Counted from the first letter of the stretch, positions 29,011 to 37,439 are shown. The stretch is 64,000 nucleotides of DNA from JBMDXB01 sp048594975 (GCA_048594975.1 JBMDXQ010000105.1:1-64000), one strand, 5' to 3'. Notes: generated from the letters alone by a model not told the origin. Made by a program: numbers and translations.

Positions 29011-30600
29011 ATGCCGCGTCGAAGGCGGAGTACCGTCCAGGTCGAGACACCTCTCGTCGACTGGGTCGAAGCACAGCCGCAGGTCAACGTCCTCGACTGG
29101 CGCCGTCGCGCGAACAGCTGGGGGCTCGGTCCTCTCGGAGGCTTTCACGAGGGCGAGGCGGCGGAGCCCGACTTCCCGCCGCCAGAGACGCTGCTCGCCG
29201 AGGAGGAGCCGGAGGCGGCGGCACCTCAGGCGGTCTTCGACGAGGAGGACGAGGAGGAAGGCGGGTTCCGAGCGGCCGAGCTGGTGCGCGAGCGACCGGG
29301 CGACGGCGTCAGCCTCGCCGACGCCGACCCGGTCCGCCAGTACCTGTCCCGAATCGGTCGCACGCGGCTGCTGACGCCGGACCAGGAAGTCGGGATCGGT
29401 CGCCGCATCGAGCTCGCGCGGGCCAACCTGCTCGCTGCGCTGGCGGAGATCCCGTGCGCCGTCCAGAGCCTGTGCAGCCTCGCCGCCCTGGTTCGGGCGG
29501 GACGCGCGCCGGCGGTCGAACTCATTCTGCTTCCCGATGGCGGGGAGCTCCAGCCCAATCGGGTAGCGCCGGTGCTGCGGGCGCTATCGCGCGCCGGCCG
29601 CGTCGATCGCTGCCGGCAGCGCTGGCAGCAGCAGCGCGGTGAGCAGGGCGACGGCGACCGGCAGCCGCAGATCGACCGCGCGACGAAGCTGATTGCGATG
29701 ACGCTCTCCGCGCAGCCGATCCGCCCCTCGGTGGTCGACGAGCTGGTGGAGACGCTGCGGCGCCTGGACGCGCTGCTGGAAGAGGCCGAGCGCTCCGGCG
29801 GGAGGGCGGGGCCGCAGGCGCGCCGCCGCATCGCGCAGCAGGTGGGCCTTCCCGCCGAGGACTTCCGCCGCGTCTTCCGACAGCTCGCCGAGCGCGACGA
29901 GGTGCTGCGCGAGGCGAAGCGCGCCCTCATCGAGGCCAACCTTCGCCTCGTCGTCTCCATCGCCAAGCGCTATCGCGACCGCGGCCTCTCTCTGCTCGAT
30001 CTCATCCAGGAGGGGAACATCGGGTTGATGAAGGCCGCCGACCGTTTCCAGTTCCGGCGCGGCTTCCGCTTCTCGACGTACGCGACGTGGTGGATCCGCC
30101 AGGCAATCGGCCGCGCCGTCGCCGATTACGGCCGCACCATCAGGCTGCCGGTGCACGTGGTCGAATCGCTCGGTCGCGTGGAGCGCGCGCGCCGGGACTT
30201 CCGAGAGGCACAGCGCCGCGAGCCCACGGAAGCGGAGCTGGCGGTGCGGCTGGAGATGCCGGCGGAGAAGGTTCGCCTGCTGTTCGAGTCCGCGAAGCTG
30301 CCGCTCTCGCTCGACGTCTCGGCGCACGAGGAGGACGACCGCGAGCTCGGCGCGCGGATCGTGAACCGCGCGATCAATTCGCCGGAGGACGAGCTGCTGC
30401 GCAGCGAGCTCGCCGACCGCGTCGGGCAGGCGCTGTCGCGCCTCGACGATCGCGAGAAGGAAGTGGTGCGGATGCGCTTCGGCCTGGCGAGCGACCACCA
30501 GTTCACGCTGGCCGAGGTCGCGCGGCGCTTCAACCTGTCCCGCGAGCGGGTACGCCAGATCGAGATGCGCGCGCTCGACAAGCTGCGCGCCAGCCCGTGA
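29011..30600 (+). CDS. RpoD-type sigma-70 factor (probably secondary)
   Basis: A 529-residue sigma factor. After an acidic N-terminus, region 1.2 is DADPVRQYLSRIGRTRLL. A long non-conserved region with a Gln/Arg-rich insert follows. Region 2 is LVVSIAKRYRDRGLSLLDLI onward, with FSTYATWWIRQAI for promoter melting. Region 3 follows, and region 4 ends in the helix-turn-helix SRERVRQIEMRALDKLR. The core-binding and -10/-35-reading parts are therefore complete. The extension after region 2 (ADYGRTIRLPVHVVESLGRV) departs from the usual housekeeping RpoD sequence, so I favour an alternative group-2 factor. Its stop is one base from the end of the convergent SnoaL-like gene. Confidence 0.9.
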   Translation: MPRRRRSTVQVETPLVDWVEAQPQVNVLDWRRRANSWGLGPLGGFHEGEAAEPDFPPPETLLAEEEPEAAAPQAVFDEEDEEEGGFRAAELVRERPGDGVSLADADPVRQYLSRIGRTRLLTPDQEVGIGRRIELARANLLAALAEIPCAVQSLCSLAALVRAGRAPAVELILLPDGGELQPNRVAPVLRALSRAGRVDRCRQRWQQQRGEQGDGDRQPQIDRATKLIAMTLSAQPIRPSVVDELVETLRRLDALLEEAERSGGRAGPQARRRIAQQVGLPAEDFRRVFRQLAERDEVLREAKRALIEANLRLVVSIAKRYRDRGLSLLDLIQEGNIGLMKAADRFQFRRGFRFSTYATWWIRQAIGRAVADYGRTIRLPVHVVESLGRVERARRDFREAQRREPTEAELAVRLEMPAEKVRLLFESAKLPLSLDVSAHEEDDRELGARIVNRAINSPEDELLRSELADRVGQALSRLDDREKEVVRMRFGLASDHQFTLAEVARRFNLSRERVRQIEMRALDKLRASP

Positions 30601-30601
30601 G

Positions 30602-31024
30602 CTACGACGGCCGGATCTTCAGGACGCCGGTGGCGACGAGGATGGCGGAGAAATCGAACAGGTGGCGGACCGAGACGATCCCCTCGGGGCTGAAGGTGAA
30701 CTCGGCCGAGCCGACGATCTTCACGTGCTTGCCCGGCTTGGGGTCGCCGAAAAACGGCCCTTCGGCCGTGCCCTCGAAGGTCCAGAACACCGCCGCGCGC
30801 GGCGGATCGACGATCGGCGACTCCCAGGTGAGGGTGAAGTCGGGGAACGCCTTGTACCAATAGAGGTAGACGTTGAGGATGGCGGGCCGGCCGCGCACCA
30901 GGCCGACGGCGGGGCTCTCGAAGGTGCCGTCCGCGGTATGCGTCGCCGCGAGCCGCGCCGCGTCGCGCGCCGTGAACCCGGCGGCGTGCTCGGCCAGCAT
31001 CCGCTCGACGTCGGCCCGCGTCAT
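30602..31024 (-). CDS. SnoaL-like / nuclear transport factor 2 fold protein
   Basis: A 140-residue single-domain protein with the cone-shaped NTF2 fold pattern: N-terminal helices (VERMLAEHAAGFTARDAARL), a TFESPAVG strand, then PDFTLTWESPIVD and VFWTFEGTAEG and a final VRHLFDFSAI. Members include polyketide cyclases, small-molecule hydrolases and carrier-like proteins; the substrate cannot be predicted. No signal peptide. TATAAT lies nine bases before the ATG, and a short-repeat array begins two bases further upstream. Confidence 0.85.
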   Translation of the reverse strand: MTRADVERMLAEHAAGFTARDAARLAATHTADGTFESPAVGLVRGRPAILNVYLYWYKAFPDFTLTWESPIVDPPRAAVFWTFEGTAEGPFFGDPKPGKHVKIVGSAEFTFSPEGIVSVRHLFDFSAILVATGVLKIRPS

Positions 31025-31033
31025 GGGAACGAA

Positions 31034-31039
31034 ATTATA
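31034..31039 (-). promoter_or_regulatory. Consensus -10 box (TATAAT) before the SnoaL-like gene
   Basis: Minus-strand TATAAT is nine bases from the ATG at 31024. The GATCCCTCATCC repeat array starts immediately upstream at 31041, so any -35 element would lie inside the repeats. Confidence 0.5.
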
Positions 31040-31165
31040 CGATCCCTCATCCCTGATCGCTGATCCTCATCCCTGATCCTGCATCTCTGATCCGGCATCC
31101 CCGATCCGGCCCTGGTGCCGAGCGCCGAACCCCGAGCGCCGAACCTCGGGCGCCGAACCTCGAGC
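31038..31165. repeat. Left array (CCCTGATC/GAGCGCCGAACC units), inverted copy at 32.4 kb
   Basis: Degenerate units of 7-12 bases: CATCCCTGATC-like in the first half, GAGCGCCGAACCC-like in the second. The block 31041-31066 is complementary to 32461-32486 at 23 of 26 positions. It borders the C-terminal fragment of a four-helix-bundle gene. Confidence 0.8.
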
Positions 31166-31185
31166 GTCGCCGCCGACCGACCGCA

Positions 31186-31377
31186 CTAACTTGCGCCGTC
31201 ACTTCGCGGCTTCGCATTGCGGAGGTTGTGGCGGCCACTGTCCATGAAGTCGGACCGGTGCAAATACCGGATGAACCCGCCGATCTTCCCGAGTTCCTCG
31301 CCGAGCCGCAGCCGTTTCTCGAGTTCAATGGAGGTGATGTAGGGCCGCCTGGTCGCGGTGCGCAGGCGGCCGGGCAC
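31186..31377 (-). pseudogene. C-terminal fragment of a four-helix-bundle (S23/IVP-like) gene
   Basis: The translated stretch reads YITSIELEKRLRLGEELGKI followed by GGFIRYLHRSDFMDSGRHNL. That is the last helix and tail typical of the four-helix-bundle family first known as 23S rRNA intervening-sequence proteins. There is no start, and the upstream part in this frame is unrelated. The matching N-terminal part is on the same strand at 32100-32321, so the original gene appears to have been split by about 0.75 kb of inserted DNA holding the I78 inhibitor gene. Confidence 0.65.
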
Positions 31378-31577
31378 CCCGGTGGAGTGGAAGGCGACAG
31401 CCGCGCGGCACGCGCACCGTCCGCGAGCCGCAACGGCTCCCCGAGATGACCCACGACGTGATAGCGGGAATCCGCCCTACCGCTCCACCGGCTCGAGCGG
31501 GCGGCTTCTGGACGCAGCGTCGGCGTTTCGCTAACATCGAGAGGCCCGCGGTGCCGGCCGTACTCTATTGACGGGGA

Positions 31578-31967
31578 ATGACGATGCGCATTCGTGCCGC
31601 TCTGTCGGCGGTTCTGCTGGCCGCAAGCTGCGTCGTGGTCGGCTGCGGCAGAACCGACACGTCAGGAACGTCTCCATCGGCGGTCGTGACACCCAGTGCG
31701 CCGGACGGCGGCGGAGGTACTCGCGGGCCCGTTCCGCCGCCGCCGCCTCCTCCTCCGACGTCCTCGACCTGCGACGCGGCGAAAGCCCGGTTCGCGATCG
31801 GCCAGCCCGCGAGCGACGGGCTCCTCGAGCGCGCACGCACGGCGGCCGGGGCTGCGACGGCGCGATTCCTTCGCCCCAACCAGCCCATCACCATGGAGTT
31901 CCTCGAATCGCGGCTGAACCTGAACCTCAATCAGCAGGGCAGGGTCCACTCCGCGTATTGCGGCTGA
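31578..31967 (+). CDS. I78-family peptidase inhibitor lipoprotein
   Basis: A 129-residue lipoprotein. A signal peptide with lipobox VVVGC (C23) is followed by a Gly/Pro-rich linker with a run of ten prolines, and then the I78 inhibitor domain: CDAAKARFAIGQPASDGLLE, FLRPNQPITMEF, ESRLNLNLNQQGRVHSAYCG. The two cysteines bracketing the domain fit the family disulfide. I78 inhibitors block chymotrypsin/trypsin-like serine proteases, and a trypsin-like lipoprotein is encoded about 500 bases away on the opposite strand, so self-protection is a plausible inference. The gene sits between the two halves of a broken four-helix-bundle gene. Confidence 0.88.
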   Translation: MTMRIRAALSAVLLAASCVVVGCGRTDTSGTSPSAVVTPSAPDGGGGTRGPVPPPPPPPPTSSTCDAAKARFAIGQPASDGLLERARTAAGAATARFLRPNQPITMEFLESRLNLNLNQQGRVHSAYCG

Positions 31968-32094
31968 CGATCCGCCGCGTCCGAGCGTCGGATCATCCGC
32001 GGTGAGCACCAGCATCTCGAGGATGCCAGGAGGAATCGGGTCGTGCGACGGTCGGGCGGCCATGACGTGGACAGCCTATGTTCCGGGCCCGCGC
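31968..32094. other. Gap after the I78 gene
   Basis: No gene recognised. This is the right part of the segment that separates the two four-helix-bundle fragments; it carries no short-repeat array. Confidence 0.3.
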
Positions 32095-32099
32095 CGTCA

Positions 32100-32321
32100 C
32101 GGTCAGCGAGCCTCTGGAAGTGAAGAGGGAATTTGCGAAACGACCGATCCGTGGACTGCTCGAACCCCTCGTGGCTGTTCGCCGTGATCGAATCGACCGC
32201 GGACGCGACCTGATCGCGCAGGTGTCCCTGCACGGCGCCGGACGATCCAGGATCGCAATAACTGCATCGCAGAGCGGACCGCCTTCTGGTACACCGGCAA
32301 TCCCTCGATCTTCTCTGCCAT
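32100..32321 (-). pseudogene. N-terminal fragment of a four-helix-bundle gene with two frameshifts
   Basis: From ATG 32321 the sequence reads MAEKIEGLPVYQKAV. It then continues in a second frame as DAVIAILDRPAP and in a third as RDQVASAVDSITANSHEGFE, QSTDRSF, ending with KFLFTSRGSLT after another shift. These pieces in order are the first three helices of the four-helix-bundle family (EGFEQ.TDR.FA.FLF.SRGS is its core). Downstream the fourth helix is missing here and found at 31186-31377. The gene is clearly dead. Confidence 0.75.
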
Positions 32322-32359
32322 GGGGGGCAGGCCAGGGCACGAAGCATGACCGCTCACAG

Positions 32360-32488
32360 TCGAGATCCGGGATTCGGGGTCCGCGGTCGGCGATTAGCAG
32401 TGCAGGAGAGTAAGGACGGGGATTCAGGATTATTCAGGATCAGGGATTCACGATAATTCAGGATAAGCGATCAGGGACGAGGGATTAG
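32360..32488. repeat. Right array (GATTCAGG/AGGGATTA units), inverted to the 31.04-kb array
   Basis: Units such as GATTCAGGATTATTCAGG and GCGATCAGGGACGAGGGAT fill the space between the dead four-helix-bundle gene and the trypsin gene and reach into its stop codon. The inverted counterpart is at 31038-31165. Confidence 0.8.
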
Positions 32489-33315
32489 CGGAAGGTCGCT
32501 TCCGGGACGTGCTCGCGGATGAACGACTGGATCGCGTTGCTCCGCACCTTCGCGTAGAAGTGCTCGCCGGTGCTGCATGCCGACTGGCTCATCGCCGAGA
32601 TGATGCCGGCGATCGCCCAGCGGCCGCCGTCCGAGAGCAGGATCGGGCCGCCGGAGTCTCCGCTGCAGATGCCGCCGGTCGTCGAGCTGTAGTTCGTGCC
32701 CAGGAAGTCCGGCTCGACGCGCCTCAAGGTCGTCACGCCGGCCCGCAACGCGCCTGCGGTGACGCTCTGCAGGTCCCGTCCGAATCCAGCGACGACGGCG
32801 GTTTCGCCCTGCTGCGCGTCGCGCTCCACCACGAGCGGCATCGCCGGCCGGCCCAGGTCGAGGTCCACGCGAACGATACCCACGTCGAGCCGCATGATGC
32901 TTGCACCCGGGTTGTAGTCGGGATGAGGCCTGAAGGACGAGGCGGGAATCTGCTCGGGTGGGTGCTCTCCTCGCCACACGAGGACGCCAGTCACGCCTCC
33001 GTCGAGACAGTGCGCGGCGGTCAGCACCGCACGCGGAGCGATGATCGTCCCGGAACACAACGAATTGCCGGTCGCGCTGCTCATCGTGAGGCTGACGACG
33101 GAGGCATTCCCCGCTGAACAGGTCGCGCCGTTGGTGATCGCCGTGAGACCGCTCGAACTCGCCCCGATCGCCCCGCAGGCGTCGACGTTCTGCGCCGGCG
33201 GGTTCGCCGTGGGGTTCGTAGGGGTCGAACCTCCATCGCCGCCGCCGCACGCGATGAGTCCACCGAGAAGGAGCGCCGCCGCCGGAAACCGCCCTGCAGG
33301 CACGTCATCCAGCAT
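32485..33315 (-). CDS. Trypsin-like (S1) serine protease lipoprotein
   Basis: A 276-residue exported protease. The start at 33315 places a lipoprotein signal (AAALLLGGLIACGGG) at the N-terminus; an upstream ATG in the same frame would add 28 residues that spoil it. A Thr/Pro/Asn linker leads to the S1 domain, with the triad H102 (TAAHC), D144 (LDVGIV) and S221 (GDSGGP) intact and several cysteines placed for disulfides. It probably acts in the periplasm or on the cell surface. The specificity-pocket region GGICSGDSGGP does not settle trypsin versus chymotrypsin preference. An I78 inhibitor gene lies nearby. Confidence 0.9.
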   Translation of the reverse strand: MLDDVPAGRFPAAALLLGGLIACGGGDGGSTPTNPTANPPAQNVDACGAIGASSSGLTAITNGATCSAGNASVVSLTMSSATGNSLCSGTIIAPRAVLTAAHCLDGGVTGVLVWRGEHPPEQIPASSFRPHPDYNPGASIMRLDVGIVRVDLDLGRPAMPLVVERDAQQGETAVVAGFGRDLQSVTAGALRAGVTTLRRVEPDFLGTNYSSTTGGICSGDSGGPILLSDGGRWAIAGIISAMSQSACSTGEHFYAKVRSNAIQSFIREHVPEATFR

Positions 33316-33543
33316 ACGCCAGAGTCGTGCCGGTGAAATCGCCGCTGCTTTTGCGGCCCAAACGCGCGCCGCTCGATCCGGCTGTCGCCTGGAGGCCACG
33401 CGGTGTCCTGTGAGAATGCCGCCGGAGCGGCCCGACGCCTGTCGCGATGACCCGAGAGGCGCTTCTCGCGACGGCCACGTTGGCCGAGTGCGCGCCCGCG
33501 GCCGCGCGGCCGGCGTGTTACCATCGCGCGACAGGGGGGTCCC

Positions 33544-34377
33544 GTGAAGCGATCACTCGCAACGGCAATTGCGTTCGTCCTGGGCCTGGCGCCGCTGCAC
33601 GCCGACGTGACCCTCACGCAGGCCATGAGCATCGAAGGGGGCGCGGCGGGCGCCGCGGTGGCCGGTCAGCCGCCGATGACCATGGTGACCCGGATCAAGG
33701 GCAACAAGGCGCGCATGGACATGGATACCGGCGACGCGAAGCGCTCCACGCTGGTGGATCTCGCGACGAAAGAGATCGTGGTACTCGATCATGCGCTGAA
33801 GACCGCACAGCCGCTCAGCGTCGGCACCGCGGTGGGGAGCGGCATGCCGGACATGAAGGTGGAGGCGAGCTCGAAGCCGACCGGTCAGTCCAGGACCATC
33901 GACGGCGTGCAGTGCGACGAGCACGCCCTCAAGATGTCGGTGGCCATGGCGGACGCCGCGCCGCAGCAGCCGCCGAAGGAGGCCTCCTCCGAGCTCGCCA
34001 AACAGCTGTCCGAGATGCTGAAGGACGTCCGGATGGTGGTGGAGGGCTCCGTGTGCGCGACGCAGTCCGGGCCGGCGGCAGCCGAGTACATGGCCTTCCA
34101 GAAGGCCGCGGCCGAGGCGAACCTCTCCGGGCTGTTCGCCGGGATGTTCGGGAACCAGTCCAGCGGCGGCACGGACAAGGTGCTGGCGGCGCTTGGCTCG
34201 ATCCCCGGGCTGCCGCACCTGACGGAGATGACGACGTCGATCGAAGGGTCCGGGCCGATGGTGCCCATGCTGAAGCAGCTGGCGGGCGTGAAGCTGACGC
34301 AGAAGACCACGACGGTCTCCATCGAGCCGCTCGCCGACGAGTTGTTCACGGTGCCGCCCGACTACGCGAAAAAGTAG
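33544..34377 (+). CDS. Exported DUF4412-like protein
   Basis: A 277-residue protein with an N-terminal signal peptide (SLATAIAFVLGLAPLHA). The body resembles DUF4412-type proteins: an early MTMVTRIKGNKARMDMDTG strand pair, STLVDLATKEIVVLDHALKT, then a central helical Met/Ala-rich stretch and a final TTTVSIEPLADELFTVPPDY. Such proteins fold like LolA/outer-membrane lipoprotein-sorting domains, but no function is established. The GTG at 33544 follows an AGGGGGG ribosome site. It converges on the amidohydrolase gene with 19 bases between stops. Confidence 0.75.
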   Translation: MKRSLATAIAFVLGLAPLHADVTLTQAMSIEGGAAGAAVAGQPPMTMVTRIKGNKARMDMDTGDAKRSTLVDLATKEIVVLDHALKTAQPLSVGTAVGSGMPDMKVEASSKPTGQSRTIDGVQCDEHALKMSVAMADAAPQQPPKEASSELAKQLSEMLKDVRMVVEGSVCATQSGPAAAEYMAFQKAAAEANLSGLFAGMFGNQSSGGTDKVLAALGSIPGLPHLTEMTTSIEGSGPMVPMLKQLAGVKLTQKTTTVSIEPLADELFTVPPDYAKK

Positions 34378-34396
34378 GTCGCCGGGTCGCGGGGCG

Positions 34397-35995
34397 TCAG
34401 CGTGCTCCGTGCCGGGCACGAAGCACCTGGCCGGGCCGCGCCGCCGTCATCTCGCCGTTCTCGACGATCACCTGGCCGTTCACGATGACGAGCGAGACGC
34501 CCTCGGCGTACTGGTGCGGCTTCTCGAACGTCGCCGTGTCGCGCACTCTCGCCGGATCGAACGCCGTGAGGTCCGCCTTCATGCCGGCGCGGAGGAGGCC
34601 GCGGTCGGCGAGCCCGAGCCGGGCGGCCGGGAACGAGGTCATCTTGCGGATCGCGTCCTCGAGCGTCAGCGTTCTCTTCTCGCGCACGTACACGCCCAGC
34701 ACCCGCGCGAACGTCCCGTAGCTCCGAGGGTGCGGGTTCGCCTCGCCGAACACCGGCACCTCGCCGTCCGAGGCGACCATTGTCGCGGGATGCCGCAGGA
34801 TCCGCTCCACGTCCTCGTCGCTCATCGCGTGGAAGATGCCCTGGCAGCCGCCCTGCTCGACGATCCACAGCGTCGCGTCGGCCGCGTTGTCGATCGTCGG
34901 CTCCATCCCGCGCCGGCGCGTCACATCGGCGAGCGTCTGTCCCGCGAGGGACGGGTCGAAGCGGCAGCTGGCCAGCCGGACGTTCTTCGGATCGCCGCCG
35001 CCGCGCTCGTCGCGGATCATCGCCACCGCTCCGGCCCTGACCTTCGCGCGCGTGGCCGGGTCTTTCAGCCTTGCGGCGATCGCGTCGCGGCCACCCTCGA
35101 GCGCCCACGCCGGCAGCAGCGCGGCCTGGATGCTGGTACTCGAGGCGGTGTACGGATACTGGTCGCTGGTCACGTCCACGCCGCGGGCGCGCGCCTCGTC
35201 GATGAGCCGCAATGTCTCCGCGGCGCGGCCCCAGTTGGCCGTGCCGATCACCTTGTGATGCGTGACCTGCGTCGGCAGCCCGCCCTGTTCCCCGATCTCG
35301 ATGGTCTCGCGCACGCTGTCCAGCACCTTCGCCGCGTCGTCGCGCTGGTGCGAGATGTGGATGCCGCCGAAGCGGCCGGCGACGCGCGCGAGCGCGACGA
35401 CCTCGCCGGTCGGCGTGAACGCGCCCGGGACGTAGAACAGCCCGGTGCTCAGACCGAAGGCGCCGTCGCGCATCGCCTGCTCGACGAGCGCCTCCATCTT
35501 CCGGATCTCCTTGGAGGTGGCCGGCCGGTTCACGTTGCCGATCACCGCGGTCCGTATCGATCCCTGGCCGACGAAGCTGCCGATGTTGAGCGGCTTGGGC
35601 AGGGCGTCGAGCTTCTCGAGGAACGGGGCGAGCGGCAGCGGCGACGATCCGTCGGGACCCTCGAAAATGCTGGTCACACCCTGGCGGGCGTAGTTCGGCG
35701 CGGTCGGCACCTCGAAGATGCCGCGGCGCGCGTGGGTGTGGATGTCGATGAATCCTGGCGCGACAACGTTCCCGCCGACGTCAATCACGCGTCCCGCCGG
35801 CGCGTCGATGGACGCGGCGATCTCGACGATCCGGTCGCCGCGCAGCGCCAAATCGCCGCGGTACCACGGGCTGCCGGTGCCGTCGACAATGCGGCCGTGG
35901 CGAATCAGGAGGTCGTAGGCTGGCGGCTGGGCACCGACGCCGACGAGGCATGCCGCGATCGTCACGACGGCAGCAAGCGCGAATCGCGTGCGCAT
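34397..35995 (-). CDS. Exported D-aminoacylase / N-acyl-D-amino-acid deacylase-type amidohydrolase
   Basis: A 532-residue amidohydrolase-superfamily enzyme with an N-terminal signal peptide (ALAAVVTIAACLVGVGAQ). Zinc-site motifs are GFIDIHTHARRG, HISHQRDD and THHKVIG, followed by the late ASDGE aspartate, matching the D-aminoacylase order. The Cys usual in the GVTT...GNCG segment of D-aminoacylases is replaced by GVTSIFEGPDGSS, so the metal site may differ. Family members deacylate N-acyl-D-amino acids or related dipeptides; an envelope location suggests peptidoglycan or D-amino acid scavenging. ATG 35995 starts the signal peptide. argG lies upstream on the same strand with a 73-base gap. Confidence 0.88.
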   Translation of the reverse strand: MRTRFALAAVVTIAACLVGVGAQPPAYDLLIRHGRIVDGTGSPWYRGDLALRGDRIVEIAASIDAPAGRVIDVGGNVVAPGFIDIHTHARRGIFEVPTAPNYARQGVTSIFEGPDGSSPLPLAPFLEKLDALPKPLNIGSFVGQGSIRTAVIGNVNRPATSKEIRKMEALVEQAMRDGAFGLSTGLFYVPGAFTPTGEVVALARVAGRFGGIHISHQRDDAAKVLDSVRETIEIGEQGGLPTQVTHHKVIGTANWGRAAETLRLIDEARARGVDVTSDQYPYTASSTSIQAALLPAWALEGGRDAIAARLKDPATRAKVRAGAVAMIRDERGGGDPKNVRLASCRFDPSLAGQTLADVTRRRGMEPTIDNAADATLWIVEQGGCQGIFHAMSDEDVERILRHPATMVASDGEVPVFGEANPHPRSYGTFARVLGVYVREKRTLTLEDAIRKMTSFPAARLGLADRGLLRAGMKADLTAFDPARVRDTATFEKPHQYAEGVSLVIVNGQVIVENGEMTAARPGQVLRARHGAR

Positions 35996-36068
35996 GGCCC
36001 AGGTGCGCGCAGTTGGGAGTTGCGAGGTGAATTTCCGGCGTTGACGGGACGGCGCCTTTGGCATCCTG

Positions 36069-37418
36069 CTATTTCCGCTGCCTGTCCGGATCGCCCGCCG
36101 GCAGGCGGGGCAGGGCGGTGCCGCTCCAGGGTCCGAGCACACCGGTCTTCACGTAGTTGATCAGCTTCTCGCGCGTGTCCGTGATGTCCAGGTTGCGCAT
36201 GTGCAGCTGGCCGATCCGGTCGAGCGGCGTGAAGAATCCCTCGCCCTTCTCCATCGTCAGCCGCTCCGGGTGATACGTGAGATTGGGCGACCGGGTATCG
36301 AAGATGGAGTAGTCGTTGCCGCGCCGGAGCTCCAGCGTCACCTCGCCGGTGATCGGCCGCGCGATCCAGCGCTGCGCCGCCTCGCGCAGCATCATCGCCT
36401 GCGGATCGAACCAGCGGCCCTGGTAGAGCAGCCGCCCCAGACGGCGGCCGTTGTCGCGGTACTGCTCGATCGTGTCCTCGTTGTGGATGCCGGTGATCAG
36501 CCGCTCGTAGGCGACGTACAGCAGCGCCATGCCCGGCGCCTCGTAGATGCCGCGGCTCTTCGCCTCGATGATGCGGTTCTCGATTTGGTCGCTCGTCCCG
36601 AGGCCGTGCCGGCCGCCGATGGCGTTGGCTTCCAGCATCAGCGCGACGTGGTCCTGGAACGTCATCCCGTTCAACGCGACCGGAACGCCCTCCTCGAAGC
36701 GGACCACCACCTCTTCCTTCCGGACCACGACGTCGTCGCGCCAGAAGGCGACGCCCATGATCGGGTGGACGATGGCGATGCCGCTGTCGAGCCGCTCGAG
36801 GTCCTTGGCCTCGTGCGTGGCGCCGAGGATGTTGGAGTCGGTCGAGTAGGCTTTCTCGGCGCTCATGTGGTACTCGAGGCCGGCGCCTTCCATGTACTCC
36901 GACATCTCGGCGCGGCCGCCGAGCTCGTCGATGAAGCGCTGGTCGAGCCACGGCTTGTAGATGCGCAGGTGCGGGTTGGCGAGCAGGCCGTAGCGATAGA
37001 AGCGCTCGATGTCGTTCCCCTTGAACGTGCTCCCGTCGCCCCAGATGTCGACCTCGTCTTCTTTCATTGCCCCGACCAGCATCGTGCCGGTGACCGCTCG
37101 GCCGATCGGGGTGGTGTTGAAGTAGGGAAGACCCGCCGTGGAGACGTGGAACGCGCCGCACTGGAGCGCGGCCAGCCCTTCGGCGACGAGCTGCGCACGG
37201 CAGTCGATCAGCCGCGCCTGCTCGGCGCCGTACTGCAGCGCCTTGCGCGGGATGGCCTCGTAGTCATCCTCGTCCGGCTGCCCGAGGTTGGCGGTATAGG
37301 CGTACGGGATCGCGCCCTTCGCGCGCATCCAGTGGAGCGCGGCGCTGGTGTCCAGGCCGCCCGAAAACGCGATGCCGACCTTCTCGCCGATCGGCAGCTG
37401 CTGCAGGATCTTCGACAT
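36069..37418 (-). CDS. argG: Argininosuccinate synthase (long form)
   Basis: A 449-residue cytoplasmic enzyme joining citrulline and aspartate with ATP to give argininosuccinate, the penultimate step of arginine synthesis. The PP-loop is intact as SGGLDTSAAL near residues 19-28, and the sequence and length fit the E. coli-type long form (about 447 residues) rather than the common 400-residue form. Blocks such as DIWGDGSTFKGNDIERF and NAIGGRHGLGTSDQIENRI support this. No other arginine genes are adjacent. The upstream 140 bases can form nested inverted repeats (37440-37525), and TAAACT lies eight bases before the ATG. Confidence 0.95.
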   Translation of the reverse strand: MSKILQQLPIGEKVGIAFSGGLDTSAALHWMRAKGAIPYAYTANLGQPDEDDYEAIPRKALQYGAEQARLIDCRAQLVAEGLAALQCGAFHVSTAGLPYFNTTPIGRAVTGTMLVGAMKEDEVDIWGDGSTFKGNDIERFYRYGLLANPHLRIYKPWLDQRFIDELGGRAEMSEYMEGAGLEYHMSAEKAYSTDSNILGATHEAKDLERLDSGIAIVHPIMGVAFWRDDVVVRKEEVVVRFEEGVPVALNGMTFQDHVALMLEANAIGGRHGLGTSDQIENRIIEAKSRGIYEAPGMALLYVAYERLITGIHNEDTIEQYRDNGRRLGRLLYQGRWFDPQAMMLREAAQRWIARPITGEVTLELRRGNDYSIFDTRSPNLTYHPERLTMEKGEGFFTPLDRIGQLHMRNLDITDTREKLINYVKTGVLGPWSGTALPRLPAGDPDRQRK

Positions 37419-37426
37419 GAGCCGGT

Positions 37427-37432
37427 AGTTTA
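37427..37432 (-). promoter_or_regulatory. Possible -10 box (TAAACT) before argG
   Basis: Minus-strand TAAACT lies eight bases before the argG ATG, compatible with a leaderless transcript. If used, the upstream inverted repeats would be outside the mRNA. Confidence 0.35.
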
Positions 37433-37439
37433 CTCGCTG

